64,000 nt of DNA from the NCBI RefSeq assembly GCF_009711095.1, contig NZ_WMJZ01000018.1, positions 1 through 64,000 of the forward strand. Direction: 5' to 3'. Under the pieces are notes generated by a model that was given only the letters and a program-made list of their open reading frames with translations, had not been told where the DNA came from and made no database searches. This stretch comes from Intestinirhabdus alba. Lineage in GTDB: Bacteria > Pseudomonadota > Gammaproteobacteria > Enterobacterales > Enterobacteriaceae. Both the position numbers and the translations under genes were made by a program. Below, in pieces: positions 8,040 to 15,363 of the stretch. Numbering within the stretch: the stretch's first letter is position 1; each line of letters begins with the position of its first letter.

Positions 8040-8720
8040 ATGAAACCGTTAATAGAAATTGGTGAAATGCGGCTTTCCGAGGCAAGGGAAGGCGGGAAAG
8101 ACTACGTTTTTAAACCATCTTTTGCGGCCATGTCCAGTATTGGCAGCCCAGCGGAGATTGTCGCTATATTTTCGCTGATTCACGGTTCTGAGGTTAATGA
8201 ACTGTTAGGAAAGGCTTCCTTGTTAAACGGGAAGCTGCCGGCGAATATCATTAACACTGTACTCCAGCGTGCCGCCGATGAAATTCTCACTTCTGCGATG
8301 CAAGTCATGCATTGTTGCTATACAGGCAGCGCAGACCTGCAGCCGCTTATCGGCGAATGGAAGGGGTGGAGTCGATACGTTGTCTATCGGCCGGGGCTGC
8401 TTCCCAGGGGCGATATCATAGTTCTGGCTCAGCAATTAATGCAGCACGGCATTATTGGGAAAGCCAAAATTCGCAGGCTTCAGCGACATGAAGCAAACGA
8501 GTATTCAAACGAATTTAGAGCCATTGATTACATCGTTGCCGCCTGCAACCATTTCGGGATTAGTCGTGAAGAAGCCGCCGGGATGACTATGACCGAATTT
8601 ACTCTGCGCCTTGCTGCCAAATACCCTAACGAGAAGGGCATGACGCGGGAGGAGTACGATTCTGTTGCCGATGCTTATCTTGCCCGCCAAGCCGCGCGCA
8701 GGGCAAGAGCAGCAAGGTAG
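8040..8720 (+). CDS. tail assembly chaperone-like protein (DUF6246-like)
   Basis: A 226-residue, largely helical protein located between tail tube and tape measure, where tail assembly chaperones are encoded. The middle contains a tryptophan-rich segment (LIGEWKGWSRYVVYRPG) and the C-terminus is arginine-rich (RQAARRARAAR). It does not show a lambda G/GT style frameshift in the correct phase. The stop codon is followed directly by a terminator, and the regulatory cargo block follows before the tape measure. The name is a family recollection; the role is inferred from position. Confidence 0.6.
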   Translation: MKPLIEIGEMRLSEAREGGKDYVFKPSFAAMSSIGSPAEIVAIFSLIHGSEVNELLGKASLLNGKLPANIINTVLQRAADEILTSAMQVMHCCYTGSADLQPLIGEWKGWSRYVVYRPGLLPRGDIIVLAQQLMQHGIIGKAKIRRLQRHEANEYSNEFRAIDYIVAACNHFGISREEAAGMTMTEFTLRLAAKYPNEKGMTREEYDSVADAYLARQAARRARAAR

Positions 8721-8740
8721 CCCACTCAGGTGGGCTTTTT
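8719..8740 (+). terminator. strong intrinsic terminator ending the upstream tail block
   Basis: A seven-base stem (AGCCCAC / GTGGGCT) with a TCAG loop and a T run starts within the stop codon of the chaperone-like gene. The last codons of the converging minus-strand gene lie in the same hairpin. Confidence 0.75.
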
Positions 8741-9100
8741 AATGTTAGTAATTGTCTGGGTATAAAAGCCATCCGGGGATCGTATCTCAAATAGAGCTTT
8801 CAGCCTGGCGGTTTCCTTATCGAGTCTGTTCGTTATTTCAAAAACTAACTGCGTAAGCATCCTGTCCCTGACTCGCCACTCGTCTTCATCGGTCGGCGTC
8901 TCCGTGGTCACATATTCGAACATACTTTCAAATTCATCGTCGGTATTATTTAGTCCATAAACAACTTCTCCGAGTATTTGCACAATCTCCGAGTTCATCG
9001 ACCTACCATTTGCTTTGGCTCGTTCAGATATCGCATCGCGCATTCCATCAGGGAAACGGACGACAAATTTTTCGTAATCTTTAACCTGCTTTTCAGCCAT
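8726..9100 (-). CDS. Arc-like ribbon-helix-helix DNA-binding protein
   Basis: A 124-residue protein whose first 50 residues match the Arc/Mnt ribbon-helix-helix pattern: a beta-strand that binds DNA (EKFVVRFPDGM) followed by two helices (RDAISERAKANGRSMNSEIVQIL), with the RSMNSEI turn typical of Arc. The C-terminal 70 residues are a charged helical extension, longer than P22 Arc. It is transcribed leftward, away from the operator array at 9124-9185, and faces a second small ribbon-helix-helix gene. By analogy with P22 immI it should repress this region and so keep the antirepressor genes off. It is the only clearly leftward gene in the phage part of the window. Confidence 0.8.
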   Translation of the reverse strand: MAEKQVKDYEKFVVRFPDGMRDAISERAKANGRSMNSEIVQILGEVVYGLNNTDDEFESMFEYVTTETPTDEDEWRVRDRMLTQLVFEITNRLDKETARLKALFEIRSPDGFYTQTITNIKKPT

Positions 9101-9201
9101 AGCATCACCTCAAAAAAAAGTGATGATGGCATATTGCTATTTATAATCAATGATGGCATTCTGCTTTCAAGGCATAATGCCATCACGAAGAGGAGCATTA
9201 A
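9101..9201. promoter_or_regulatory. divergent control region with three operator-like repeats
   Basis: Between the two divergent ribbon-helix-helix genes lie three copies of a 14-base element: TGATGGCATATTGC at 9124-9137, TGATGGCATTCTGC at 9151-9164, and the same element inverted at 9172-9185 (reading TGATGGCATTATGC on the minus strand). Two copies point the same way and the third faces them. The first 9 bases are identical in all three. They are the likely binding sites for the ribbon-helix-helix repressors. Confidence 0.75.
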
Positions 9202-9360
9202 GTGGAAAAGAACGAAGCAAAGACAACCCTTCGCTACCCGCAAAAGGTGAAGGAGGCGTTTAAACGGATTGCGGACGAGGAGGGGCTTTCTGAAAACGCC
9301 GCTCTGGTACAGGCGCTGGTATGGGCTTTGAAGTTCAGAGGCCGGATGCATGTGCAGTAA
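9202..9360 (+). CDS. small Arc/Mnt-like ribbon-helix-helix protein, GTG start
   Basis: A 52-residue protein beginning with GTG at 9202 behind GAGGAG. It reads as a compact ribbon-helix-helix domain: strand TTLRYPQKV, helix KEAFKRIADEEG, turn LSENAAL, helix VQALVWALKF. Together with the opposing Arc-like gene it recreates the P22 immI layout of a small repressor pair beside an antirepressor. It is transcribed toward the antirepressor genes, so it probably controls them and itself through the operators upstream. Too short for most ORF callers, but the ribosome site and domain are clear. Confidence 0.75.
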   Translation: MEKNEAKTTLRYPQKVKEAFKRIADEEGLSENAALVQALVWALKFRGRMHVQ

Positions 9361-9370
9361 ATACAGCGAA

Positions 9371-9399
9371 GCCCGGAAGTGCGCTAACACAAACCGGGC
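9371..9399 (+). other. hairpin in the leader between the small repressor and the antirepressor
   Basis: GCCCGG and CCGGGC form a six-base perfect stem with a 17-base loop. It has no T run, so it is not a standard terminator. It lies just upstream of the preferred antirepressor start and could control translation. Confidence 0.4.
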
Positions 9400-9433
9400 C
9401 TCTATGTCAGTAAACTTTTGCGAGAAAACCAAC

Positions 9434-10030
9434 ATGAATATTGTAGCGAAATCAGAGTACAACTTCAAAGGCGTTCAGCTTTCTCCAGTAAATGATATGG
9501 ACAGCGTTTGGTTTACTTCGGCCGACTTGGCTGCTGCTTTGAAATACAAAAGCACCAAGTCCATTACCAACCTCTTCAACCAAAACAATGATGAGTTCTC
9601 CGAGGGAATGACTCAGGTCATTGAATCAGTGACCAATGGTATCAACGGTTCATCCCGCCGCATGAAGGTTCGTGTTTTCTCGCTTCGTGGTGCTCACCTT
9701 ATCGCAATGTTCGCCCGTACTGATGTGGCTAAAGAGTTTCGCCGCTGGGTGCTGGACATTCTTGATCGCGAAGTGGCAATTCACACGCCAGCATTAACCG
9801 AACCGTCTATCCGCGAGCGTCATGCCTACAACGTCGATGCGTTAGCCACTCATTACGCTGTTATGTATGAGGCATGGAAAAATCAGATTCACCCTGCACT
9901 GAAAGCAATCGAATCACCGCTCGCTGGTCGTCTTTACGACCGATTTAAGGACGGAGCGATCTTTTTGGCATATGTAAAGCAAGGCGCGGAAAAACAACTT
10001 GAGGAAGGAGAGACAGCAAGGATTCGCTAA
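9434..10030 (+). CDS. BRO-N-type phage antirepressor
   Basis: The N-terminal half carries the BRO-N domain: the opening strand, VWFTSADLAAALKYKSTKS, a core around SSRRMKVRVFSLRGAHLIAMF, and the hallmark ARTDVAKEFRRWVLDILD. The C-terminal half is a helical, variable domain, as is usual for antirepressors, which inactivate phage repressors to start the lytic cycle. I start it at 9434 (MNIVAKSEY), where the conserved domain begins. In-frame ATGs at 9350 (with AGAGG, overlapping the previous gene) and 9404 are also possible and would add 28 or 10 residues. Confidence 0.8.
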   Translation: MNIVAKSEYNFKGVQLSPVNDMDSVWFTSADLAAALKYKSTKSITNLFNQNNDEFSEGMTQVIESVTNGINGSSRRMKVRVFSLRGAHLIAMFARTDVAKEFRRWVLDILDREVAIHTPALTEPSIRERHAYNVDALATHYAVMYEAWKNQIHPALKAIESPLAGRLYDRFKDGAIFLAYVKQGAEKQLEEGETARIR

Positions 10031-10059
10031 AAGAAAAACCGCCAGTGTGCTGCTGGCGG
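10031..10059 (-). terminator. leftward-reading terminator hairpin
   Basis: A perfect seven-base stem (CCGCCAG / CTGGCGG) is preceded on the + strand by an A run. Read on the minus strand it is a hairpin followed by T residues, so it would stop leftward rather than rightward transcription. Confidence 0.5.
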
Positions 10060-10091
10060 CATCTGATGTCTAACAACGTATAGGAACGTAT

Positions 10092-10796
10092 ATGACTAAG
10101 CAAACTGTAGCAAATGTAAGATCGGTTGTCACTAAAATGTCTAGTCGCGAAATTGCATCGCTGACTGGTAAAAAGCATAAGCATGTCCTCGAAGATTGCA
10201 GGAAAATGTTCGAATCGCTCAATCTTCAATCGGCCGAGTTTTCGGCCGATTACCAAGACGATAAAGGGCGCACTTATCAGGAGTACTGGCTTGATCAAGA
10301 CCTGACCATGACTCTGATGATGGGTTATAGCATTCCCCTTCGCCACAAAGTTGCAAAGCGCTGGCGTCAACTTGAATCAGGAGAAGCGATTCCTTCTAAA
10401 TCAGCAACCGGCCTTGTTGAGTACCGTCAGGCTCGCACGCTGAAAATGACGGTTGAAGCAGTTACCAACTTGTTCGACCTGATGCCTAACCTTGCACCTG
10501 AGGCAAAGCAGACGGCGGCCGCCAGTATCATCAATCCAATCGTCGGCTTCAATGCCATCCCGTTACCGGCTATTGAGGAGCATTACTACTCGGCAGGAGA
10601 GGTTGCAGAACAACTTGGCGTAACGGCGAATAAAATAGGTCGCATTGCCAACGCTAACAACCTCAAGACGGAGCAGTATGGCAAATTCTTCCTGGACAAG
10701 TCCGCTCACTCCAGCAAACAGGTAGAGGCGTTCCGTTACAACTCAAACGGGATTGAAGCGCTGCGCCATCTGATCCACGGCGCTGATGTAGCTTAA
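10092..10796 (+). CDS. Rha-type phage regulatory / antirepressor protein
   Basis: A 234-residue protein with the N-terminal Rha (pRha) domain: MSSREIASLTGKKHKHVLED, YQEYWLDQDLTMTLMMGYS and LRHKVAKRWRQLE. The C-terminal part is a second helix-turn-helix-like domain (YYSAGEVAEQLGVTANKIGR), ending with a contact region. Rha proteins are phage regulators that interfere with growth or repressor action in lysogens. It is the second antirepressor-type gene in a row after the BRO-N gene, and a terminator follows. Confidence 0.8.
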   Translation: MTKQTVANVRSVVTKMSSREIASLTGKKHKHVLEDCRKMFESLNLQSAEFSADYQDDKGRTYQEYWLDQDLTMTLMMGYSIPLRHKVAKRWRQLESGEAIPSKSATGLVEYRQARTLKMTVEAVTNLFDLMPNLAPEAKQTAAASIINPIVGFNAIPLPAIEEHYYSAGEVAEQLGVTANKIGRIANANNLKTEQYGKFFLDKSAHSSKQVEAFRYNSNGIEALRHLIHGADVA

Positions 10797-10820
10797 TCCC
10801 CCTTGCTACAGACATCTCAA

Positions 10821-10843
10821 ACCCGCTTAATCGCGGGTTTTTA
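10821..10843 (+). terminator. terminator after the rha-like gene
   Basis: ACCCGC / GCGGGT stem with a six-base loop and a T run. It insulates the antirepressor genes from the independent lipoprotein unit downstream. Confidence 0.7.
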
Positions 10844-10844
10844 T

Positions 10845-10872
10845 TTGATCATACAATTCATGCTGTTAAGAT
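10845..10872 (+). promoter_or_regulatory. sigma-70 promoter of the lipoprotein gene
   Basis: TTGATC (10845-10850) and TAAGAT (10867-10872) are spaced by 16 bases and lie directly after a terminator. An AAAGGA ribosome site follows before the gene start at 10903. Confidence 0.55.
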
Positions 10873-10902
10873 GTTTCCGATTGCAATCAAAGGAAACACG
10901 AA

Positions 10903-11256
10903 ATGAAGAAGGTAGTTGCTTTAGCTCTTGGGGCTTTAATGCTGTCTGGCTGCACTGTTCGCGTTGCTGATATGACCGTAGGTAGTACCAAAAACTACAA
11001 CCTGAACGCAGCTAAGTTTGAAAAAGGTCAGCGCGTAACTGGTGAAGACAAAGCTCCGATTGTCATTTTTCCGCTGGGCATCCCTAGCGTTAAAACAGCA
11101 ATGGATCGCGCTATCGAAAAAGATAAGTGCTCCGTAGGTTTGAGCGATGTTGTCATCTATCAGTTGAACCATGCATTCCTGTTCGGCACATACGGTTTCC
11201 GTGTCGAAGGTACGCAAATCATCGATAAGTCTCAGCTTGGTTGTGAAAACCGCTAA
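10903..11256 (+). CDS. phage-encoded lipoprotein (moron)
   Basis: A 117-residue protein with a lipoprotein signal: a charged start (MKK), a hydrophobic stretch and the lipobox LSGC with cysteine at residue 17. The mature part contains two further cysteines (DKCSVG and LGCENR) that could form a disulfide. The +2 residue is threonine, not aspartate, which predicts sorting to the outer membrane. It has its own promoter and is bracketed by terminators, so it can be expressed from the lysogen without late transcription. Such genes often modify the host surface or block superinfection; that role is inferred here. Confidence 0.75.
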   Translation: MKKVVALALGALMLSGCTVRVADMTVGSTKNYNLNAAKFEKGQRVTGEDKAPIVIFPLGIPSVKTAMDRAIEKDKCSVGLSDVVIYQLNHAFLFGTYGFRVEGTQIIDKSQLGCENR

Positions 11257-11275
11257 TCTGTTACTTTATGCTGAC

Positions 11276-11302
11276 AAGCCACCTCCGGGTGGCTTTTCTT
11301 TT
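11276..11302 (+). terminator. terminator after the lipoprotein gene
   Basis: An eight-base perfect stem (AAGCCACC / GGTGGCTT), four-base loop and a T-rich tail just after the stop codon. Confidence 0.8.
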
Positions 11303-11339
11303 TCGAGCGTGAGACCCCCGAAAGTTTCCTTCTCGTTAG

Positions 11340-11367
11340 TTGATATGTGATCGCTTTTTGATAGGAT
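11340..11367 (+). promoter_or_regulatory. sigma-70 promoter of the small membrane protein gene
   Basis: TTGATA (11340-11345) and TAGGAT (11362-11367) are spaced by 16 bases. The downstream gene starts at 11396 behind an AGGGGG ribosome site. Confidence 0.5.
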
Positions 11368-11395
11368 GTCATTAACTTAAACTTAGGGGGCGCTC

Positions 11396-11662
11396 ATGTT
11401 CGGATATTACATCCTGTTAATTGTTTCATGGTTAATTACCATTGCTATCGCATTTTATGTGATAAAAGCTGCAACACGTTCTGATGAACAAGTCAAGTTG
11501 TTGAAGAAAATCATCGAAGGACAAGAAATTATTATCAGCGGCTCAACACAAAATAAGCATGTGAAAGATGAAATCGAGGCTACGCCGTCGAAGACGGAGA
11601 CGGCAGGGAAAAGCGATGAAGATTATCTTCTGGAGGCTCGAAAGAAAGCCGGATTGATATAA
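11396..11662 (+). CDS. small phage membrane protein
   Basis: An 88-residue protein with one clear N-terminal membrane segment (YYILLIVSWLITIAIAFYVI), followed by a charged, mostly helical cytoplasmic part (KLLKKIIEGQEIIISG) and an acidic C-terminus. It sits in its own transcription unit between the lipoprotein gene and the tape measure. Single-span proteins in this position are often superinfection exclusion or accessory factors, but nothing in the sequence proves this. Confidence 0.6.
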   Translation: MFGYYILLIVSWLITIAIAFYVIKAATRSDEQVKLLKKIIEGQEIIISGSTQNKHVKDEIEATPSKTETAGKSDEDYLLEARKKAGLI

Positions 11663-11683
11663 GTAAGAATCAACACATACCCC

Positions 11684-11733
11684 GCAATATCGCTGATGGA
11701 TACCTATAAATCAGCGCTATTGCGGTTTTTTTA
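11684..11733 (+). terminator. very strong terminator before the tape measure gene
   Basis: A long imperfect stem of about 16 pairs (CCGCAATA-TCGCTGAT against ATCAGCGC-TATTGCGG) is followed by seven T residues. It ends the cargo block. Confidence 0.85.
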
Positions 11734-11749
11734 TGCGCGGAGATAACTA

Positions 11750-14200
11750 ATGGCAGGCGAAGAAACCGTTGGCTCTATTGTTTTTGAAGTGGACATGGAG
11801 ACCGCTAGGCTGGTTAAAGGCGTCAGCACTAGCAACAGAGCACTGGATGAAATAAACGCCTCTCTTGACGCCAGTATTAAACAGTTTTCCAAGCTTGACA
11901 CCCAAGTAACCGAGACAGCAAAGGGTGTAACTGCGGCAACGCGCAGCATGGGTAGCATGCGGTTTGCTGCTGGACAACTTGGTTACCAGATACAAGACGT
12001 CGCCGTTCAGTTGCAGATGGGGCAGAATGCAATGATGGTTTTTGCCCAGCAGGGTAGCCAGATTGCCTCAATATTCGGTCCGGGTGGTGCAGTAGTTGGT
12101 GCTGTGGTTGCAATTTCGGGGGCTATCGCTGGCGCGCTCCTTCCCTCTCTTTTCAAATCGAAAGATGCTACCGCTGAGTTGGAGACAGCGCAAAAGGCGT
12201 TGTCTAACACTGTTATAAAAACTGATGCCGGGGTTACGGCGCTATCTGAAAAAATTCAGCGCTTGGCTGCCGTAAGCTCAGATGCGGCGAAAGCTCAGAT
12301 TGCGGTATCGATGACCGATGCACAGAAGGCAATCAGTGCTGCTGGTTCTGCCATTAACGAGCAGGTTAGCGATCTTGGGACATGGCGTAACAGCATGGCA
12401 GCAGCGCAGAGCCAGCTAACAACACTTGAAGCCAAAGGGGTAGACGTTACAGCCGTCCTGAAAGATTTAGGCGGCACGTACGAGGGCAACATTGTTGGCG
12501 TTAACATACTCAATAATGTCACAACTGATATGGCCGAGACATTTGGAATCACCCAGACACAGGCTGTCGGGCTGGTCAAAGTGTTTAGAGACCTGAGCAA
12601 GGAACCCACTCCGGAAAAAATGCAGGCTGCTGCCGCGGCACTGTCTTCGTTAAGTGAACAGACTGGTTATGCCAACCCTAAGCTAAATGAACTGACGAAC
12701 CTGGTAAACAGCAATGCTCTGGCCGCTATGAATGCTGGTGATGCCATGAAAGTGCTGAAGGAGGCTCTTACCAGTCTCACTGGCGCTACTGAGGCATCAA
12801 AGAAAGCGCTGTCTGGAAATGTTGAGCAACTCAATAGGCTTGTAGAGGCGGCAAAAAACGAAGCTGCAACAGTCGGAATGAGTTCCAGAGAAAAAGCAAA
12901 GTACGTGGCTAATCTGCTGGGGGCAACGGAGGCTGAGCGGCAGTCGATTGATGCGAGCTACGATAAGATTGAGGCTTATCAGGCAGAGCAGAAGGCGCAG
13001 AAAGAGAAAGAATCTGAAGACAAAAAGGCGGCCGCAGCTGCTACCTCCGCTGCGAAAAAATCTGAAGCTGAACAGCAGCAGGTTATCAATCAACTCGATC
13101 AGTTAGCTAACAAATACCAGATAGCCACTCTGCAACAACAGGGCATGGGGCGAGAAGCAGCTATTCTTGCCGCGCAGCAGCAACTAGGCGCGGCAGCCAC
13201 TCAACAGCAGGTTCAGCAGGCCGGAGAGCTGGCCGGTAAAATGTATGATCTCGCAGAGGCAACAAAGTCTGCAAAGGAAGAAGAGCAAAAAAGGAAAGAG
13301 TCCAGCCAGAATTTTACGCAACTGCAAGGCCAGGCATCACCAGTTGCCGCTGTCGACAACACCTACGCGCAGCAAATGGCGCAGCTCAATCAGTATGTTC
13401 AGCTTTACCCGCAGAAAATAGCCGAAGCCGAAGCGGTACGCGCTCAGATTGAAGACCAATATCACCAAAAGCGCATGGCGGCGATGTGGGAAGAGTGGCA
13501 ACAGCAGAGCGAGATCAATAATATGCTTGGTGCCGCTGTAGATTCTCTACAGGGAGGCGCAACCAGCGCCATTACCGGACTTATTAACGGCACTCAAAGC
13601 CTGCAAGAATCCTTCGCCAACATCGGAACGACAATCCTAAATAGTGTTGTTGGCAGTCTGGTGCAGATGGGGATCGAGTGGGTTAAGAGCCAGTTGATGG
13701 GCCAGGCAGCGGCCGCCGCCTCTTTGGCCTCAACTATGGCCCAGGCAACCGCCGCAGCTTCCGCATGGGCACCTGCTGCAATGAGTGCTTCAATAGCTAC
13801 CTACGGCACTGCCGCGGCGGTTGGTCAGGCAGCATATGCTGGTTCGCTTTTGTCTGCGAAGGGGATGGCTATTGCTGGTACCCGTTATAATGGCGGTCCT
13901 GTAGACGCAGGCTCCATGTATCGCGTAGGAGAGCATGGAAAGCCGGAAATCTACCAGGCGTCGAATGGCAGCCAGTACATGATCCCCGGCGATAACGGAC
14001 GGGTGATTAGCAACCGGGATATTGGTTCGGGTGGCTCTGGGGTGGGTTCTGTGTCCGTTGTTAATAATTTCACCATCAATACAACCAATGGAATCGACCA
14101 GGCAACGATGAATCAGATAGGTAAAATTGCCTACAACCAGTCTCTGCGGGCGATAAGGGATGAGCAACGGCCAAATGGAATGCTTGAAAAAAGCCGATAA
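11750..14200 (+). CDS. phage tail tape measure protein
   Basis: An 816-residue protein, the longest in the tail module before gpJ. It opens with a helical segment (VDMETARLVKGVSTSNRALDEINA), has a hydrophobic central region around FGPGGAVVGAVVAISGAIAGALLP, long coiled-coil-like stretches rich in Ala, Gln and Glu, and a second hydrophobic, alanine-rich part near residues 640 to 700. This is the pattern of lambda-type tape measures, which set tail length and form the channel for DNA entry. It starts after the cargo block with its own ribosome site (GCGGAGATAACTAATG). Confidence 0.9.
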   Translation: MAGEETVGSIVFEVDMETARLVKGVSTSNRALDEINASLDASIKQFSKLDTQVTETAKGVTAATRSMGSMRFAAGQLGYQIQDVAVQLQMGQNAMMVFAQQGSQIASIFGPGGAVVGAVVAISGAIAGALLPSLFKSKDATAELETAQKALSNTVIKTDAGVTALSEKIQRLAAVSSDAAKAQIAVSMTDAQKAISAAGSAINEQVSDLGTWRNSMAAAQSQLTTLEAKGVDVTAVLKDLGGTYEGNIVGVNILNNVTTDMAETFGITQTQAVGLVKVFRDLSKEPTPEKMQAAAAALSSLSEQTGYANPKLNELTNLVNSNALAAMNAGDAMKVLKEALTSLTGATEASKKALSGNVEQLNRLVEAAKNEAATVGMSSREKAKYVANLLGATEAERQSIDASYDKIEAYQAEQKAQKEKESEDKKAAAAATSAAKKSEAEQQQVINQLDQLANKYQIATLQQQGMGREAAILAAQQQLGAAATQQQVQQAGELAGKMYDLAEATKSAKEEEQKRKESSQNFTQLQGQASPVAAVDNTYAQQMAQLNQYVQLYPQKIAEAEAVRAQIEDQYHQKRMAAMWEEWQQQSEINNMLGAAVDSLQGGATSAITGLINGTQSLQESFANIGTTILNSVVGSLVQMGIEWVKSQLMGQAAAAASLASTMAQATAAASAWAPAAMSASIATYGTAAAVGQAAYAGSLLSAKGMAIAGTRYNGGPVDAGSMYRVGEHGKPEIYQASNGSQYMIPGDNGRVISNRDIGSGGSGVGSVSVVNNFTINTTNGIDQATMNQIGKIAYNQSLRAIRDEQRPNGMLEKSR

Positions 14201-14236
14201 ATCCTCGGTATCGGCAATGCAATTAACGCTATGAAT

Positions 14237-14255
14237 CCGCTCCGGCGGGTTTTTT
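14237..14255 (+). terminator. intrinsic terminator after the tape measure gene
   Basis: CCGC / GCGG stem with a TCCG loop and a run of six T residues, between the tape measure and the next tail gene. Confidence 0.5.
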
Positions 14256-14269
14256 ATTGGGAGTAATTC

Positions 14270-14623
14270 ATGCCAGAAATATTCACATGGACGCCTCAGC
14301 GGGGCTACTCGGTAGAGCGAACGCCTAACGTTGCTGTAGTGAAGTTTGGCGACGGATACGAACAGAGACAGACCAAGGGCATCAACCCGCTAATGGCTAA
14401 ATATTCGCTGACTTTCCGGGGCGTCAACGATGAAAAATGTTCACGCCCAAATGCAGCAAAAGCGGCCGATGAATTTCTTACTGCGAGAATGGCGGTGGAA
14501 TCGTTCTACTGGACGCCATCTGATACAGGAGTGCAGGCGCTGTTTATCTGCCGCTCCTGGAGTTTAACGAAGACCGGGTCGTTATATGAATTAACGGCCA
14601 CATTTGAACAAGTGCCACGATAA
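14270..14623 (+). CDS. phage minor tail protein, lambda M-like
   Basis: A 117-residue protein of the lambda gpM family: FTWTPQRGYSVERTPNVAVV, KFGDGYEQRQ, and a central SLTFRGVNDEK strand. GpM is a minor tail protein at the distal end of the tube, acting before gpL. It follows the tape measure and precedes the L-like gene, as in lambda. A short weak stem with a T run follows it at about 14623-14645. Confidence 0.85.
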   Translation: MPEIFTWTPQRGYSVERTPNVAVVKFGDGYEQRQTKGINPLMAKYSLTFRGVNDEKCSRPNAAKAADEFLTARMAVESFYWTPSDTGVQALFICRSWSLTKTGSLYELTATFEQVPR

Positions 14624-14658
14624 GCCACTTTGAGGCGGCTTTTTAATGAGAGGTTCCC

Positions 14659-15363
14659 GTGCGCGACATACCAGATAATATGATTATTGATAGCGTCGAT
14701 TCTGGAGTTGGCGCTTTCATAGACCTTTTCGAGGCGGACCTGCAGCCATACGGAGGTGACCTTATTCGATTCCATTCTGGCACCAACGGCTACTATGGGG
14801 ACGTTGTCTGGAAAGGAAATCAGTACCAGGCGTACCCAATAGCAGTTGAAGGGTTCGGAATGAAGAATGAGGGAACCTATACGCGCCCGACGATGACAGT
14901 CGCGAATGTAACCGGGCTGCTAACGGGGATTAACCACGACTTCGACGATATGCTTGGCGTTGTGATAACCCGGCGGCAGGTTCCGGTTAAATATCTGGAT
15001 GCGGCTAATTTCCCGAACGGCAATCCTGATGCTGACCCTACGCAGGAGGCGGTATCACGCTACGTCGTGGAAGAGATGACGGAAGAAACGTTCGAGCAGG
15101 TAACCTATACGCTGGCGACACCGATTGACTGTGACAACGCCATCATCCCGGCGCGAACAATCCTCGCAGACGTGTGCCAGTGGCAGTATCGCGGTGTCGG
15201 GTGCGGGTATGACGGGCCTCCTGTTGCAGACGAGCGTGACAACCCGACAACAGATCAAGCGAAAGACAAATGCTCACACCGGCGTACCGGCTGCCGGTTC
15301 CGCTATCCACGTCCTGAACCAATGCCAATAAGTAGTTTCCCCGGCTCTCAAAAGGTCTCCTAA
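14659..15363 (+). CDS. phage minor tail protein, lambda L-like
   Basis: A 234-residue protein matching gpL: an N-terminal domain, and a C-terminal domain with the characteristic cysteines (DCDNAII, ADVCQWQYRGVGCGYDG, DKCSHRRTGC). In lambda these cysteines hold an iron-sulfur cluster. The protein ends with the family-typical arginine/proline region. GpL joins the tail tip to the tube. Its stop overlaps the next start (TAATG). Confidence 0.85.
   Translation: MRDIPDNMIIDSVDSGVGAFIDLFEADLQPYGGDLIRFHSGTNGYYGDVVWKGNQYQAYPIAVEGFGMKNEGTYTRPTMTVANVTGLLTGINHDFDDMLGVVITRRQVPVKYLDAANFPNGNPDADPTQEAVSRYVVEEMTEETFEQVTYTLATPIDCDNAIIPARTILADVCQWQYRGVGCGYDGPPVADERDNPTTDQAKDKCSHRRTGCRFRYPRPEPMPISSFPGSQKVS

Noticed and set aside
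8457..8463. GGGAAAG, the lambda G/GT frameshift sequence, in the tail chaperone-like gene
   Set aside because: It is in the wrong phase (codons GGG AAA), is not near the end of the gene, and there is no suitable overlapping frame.
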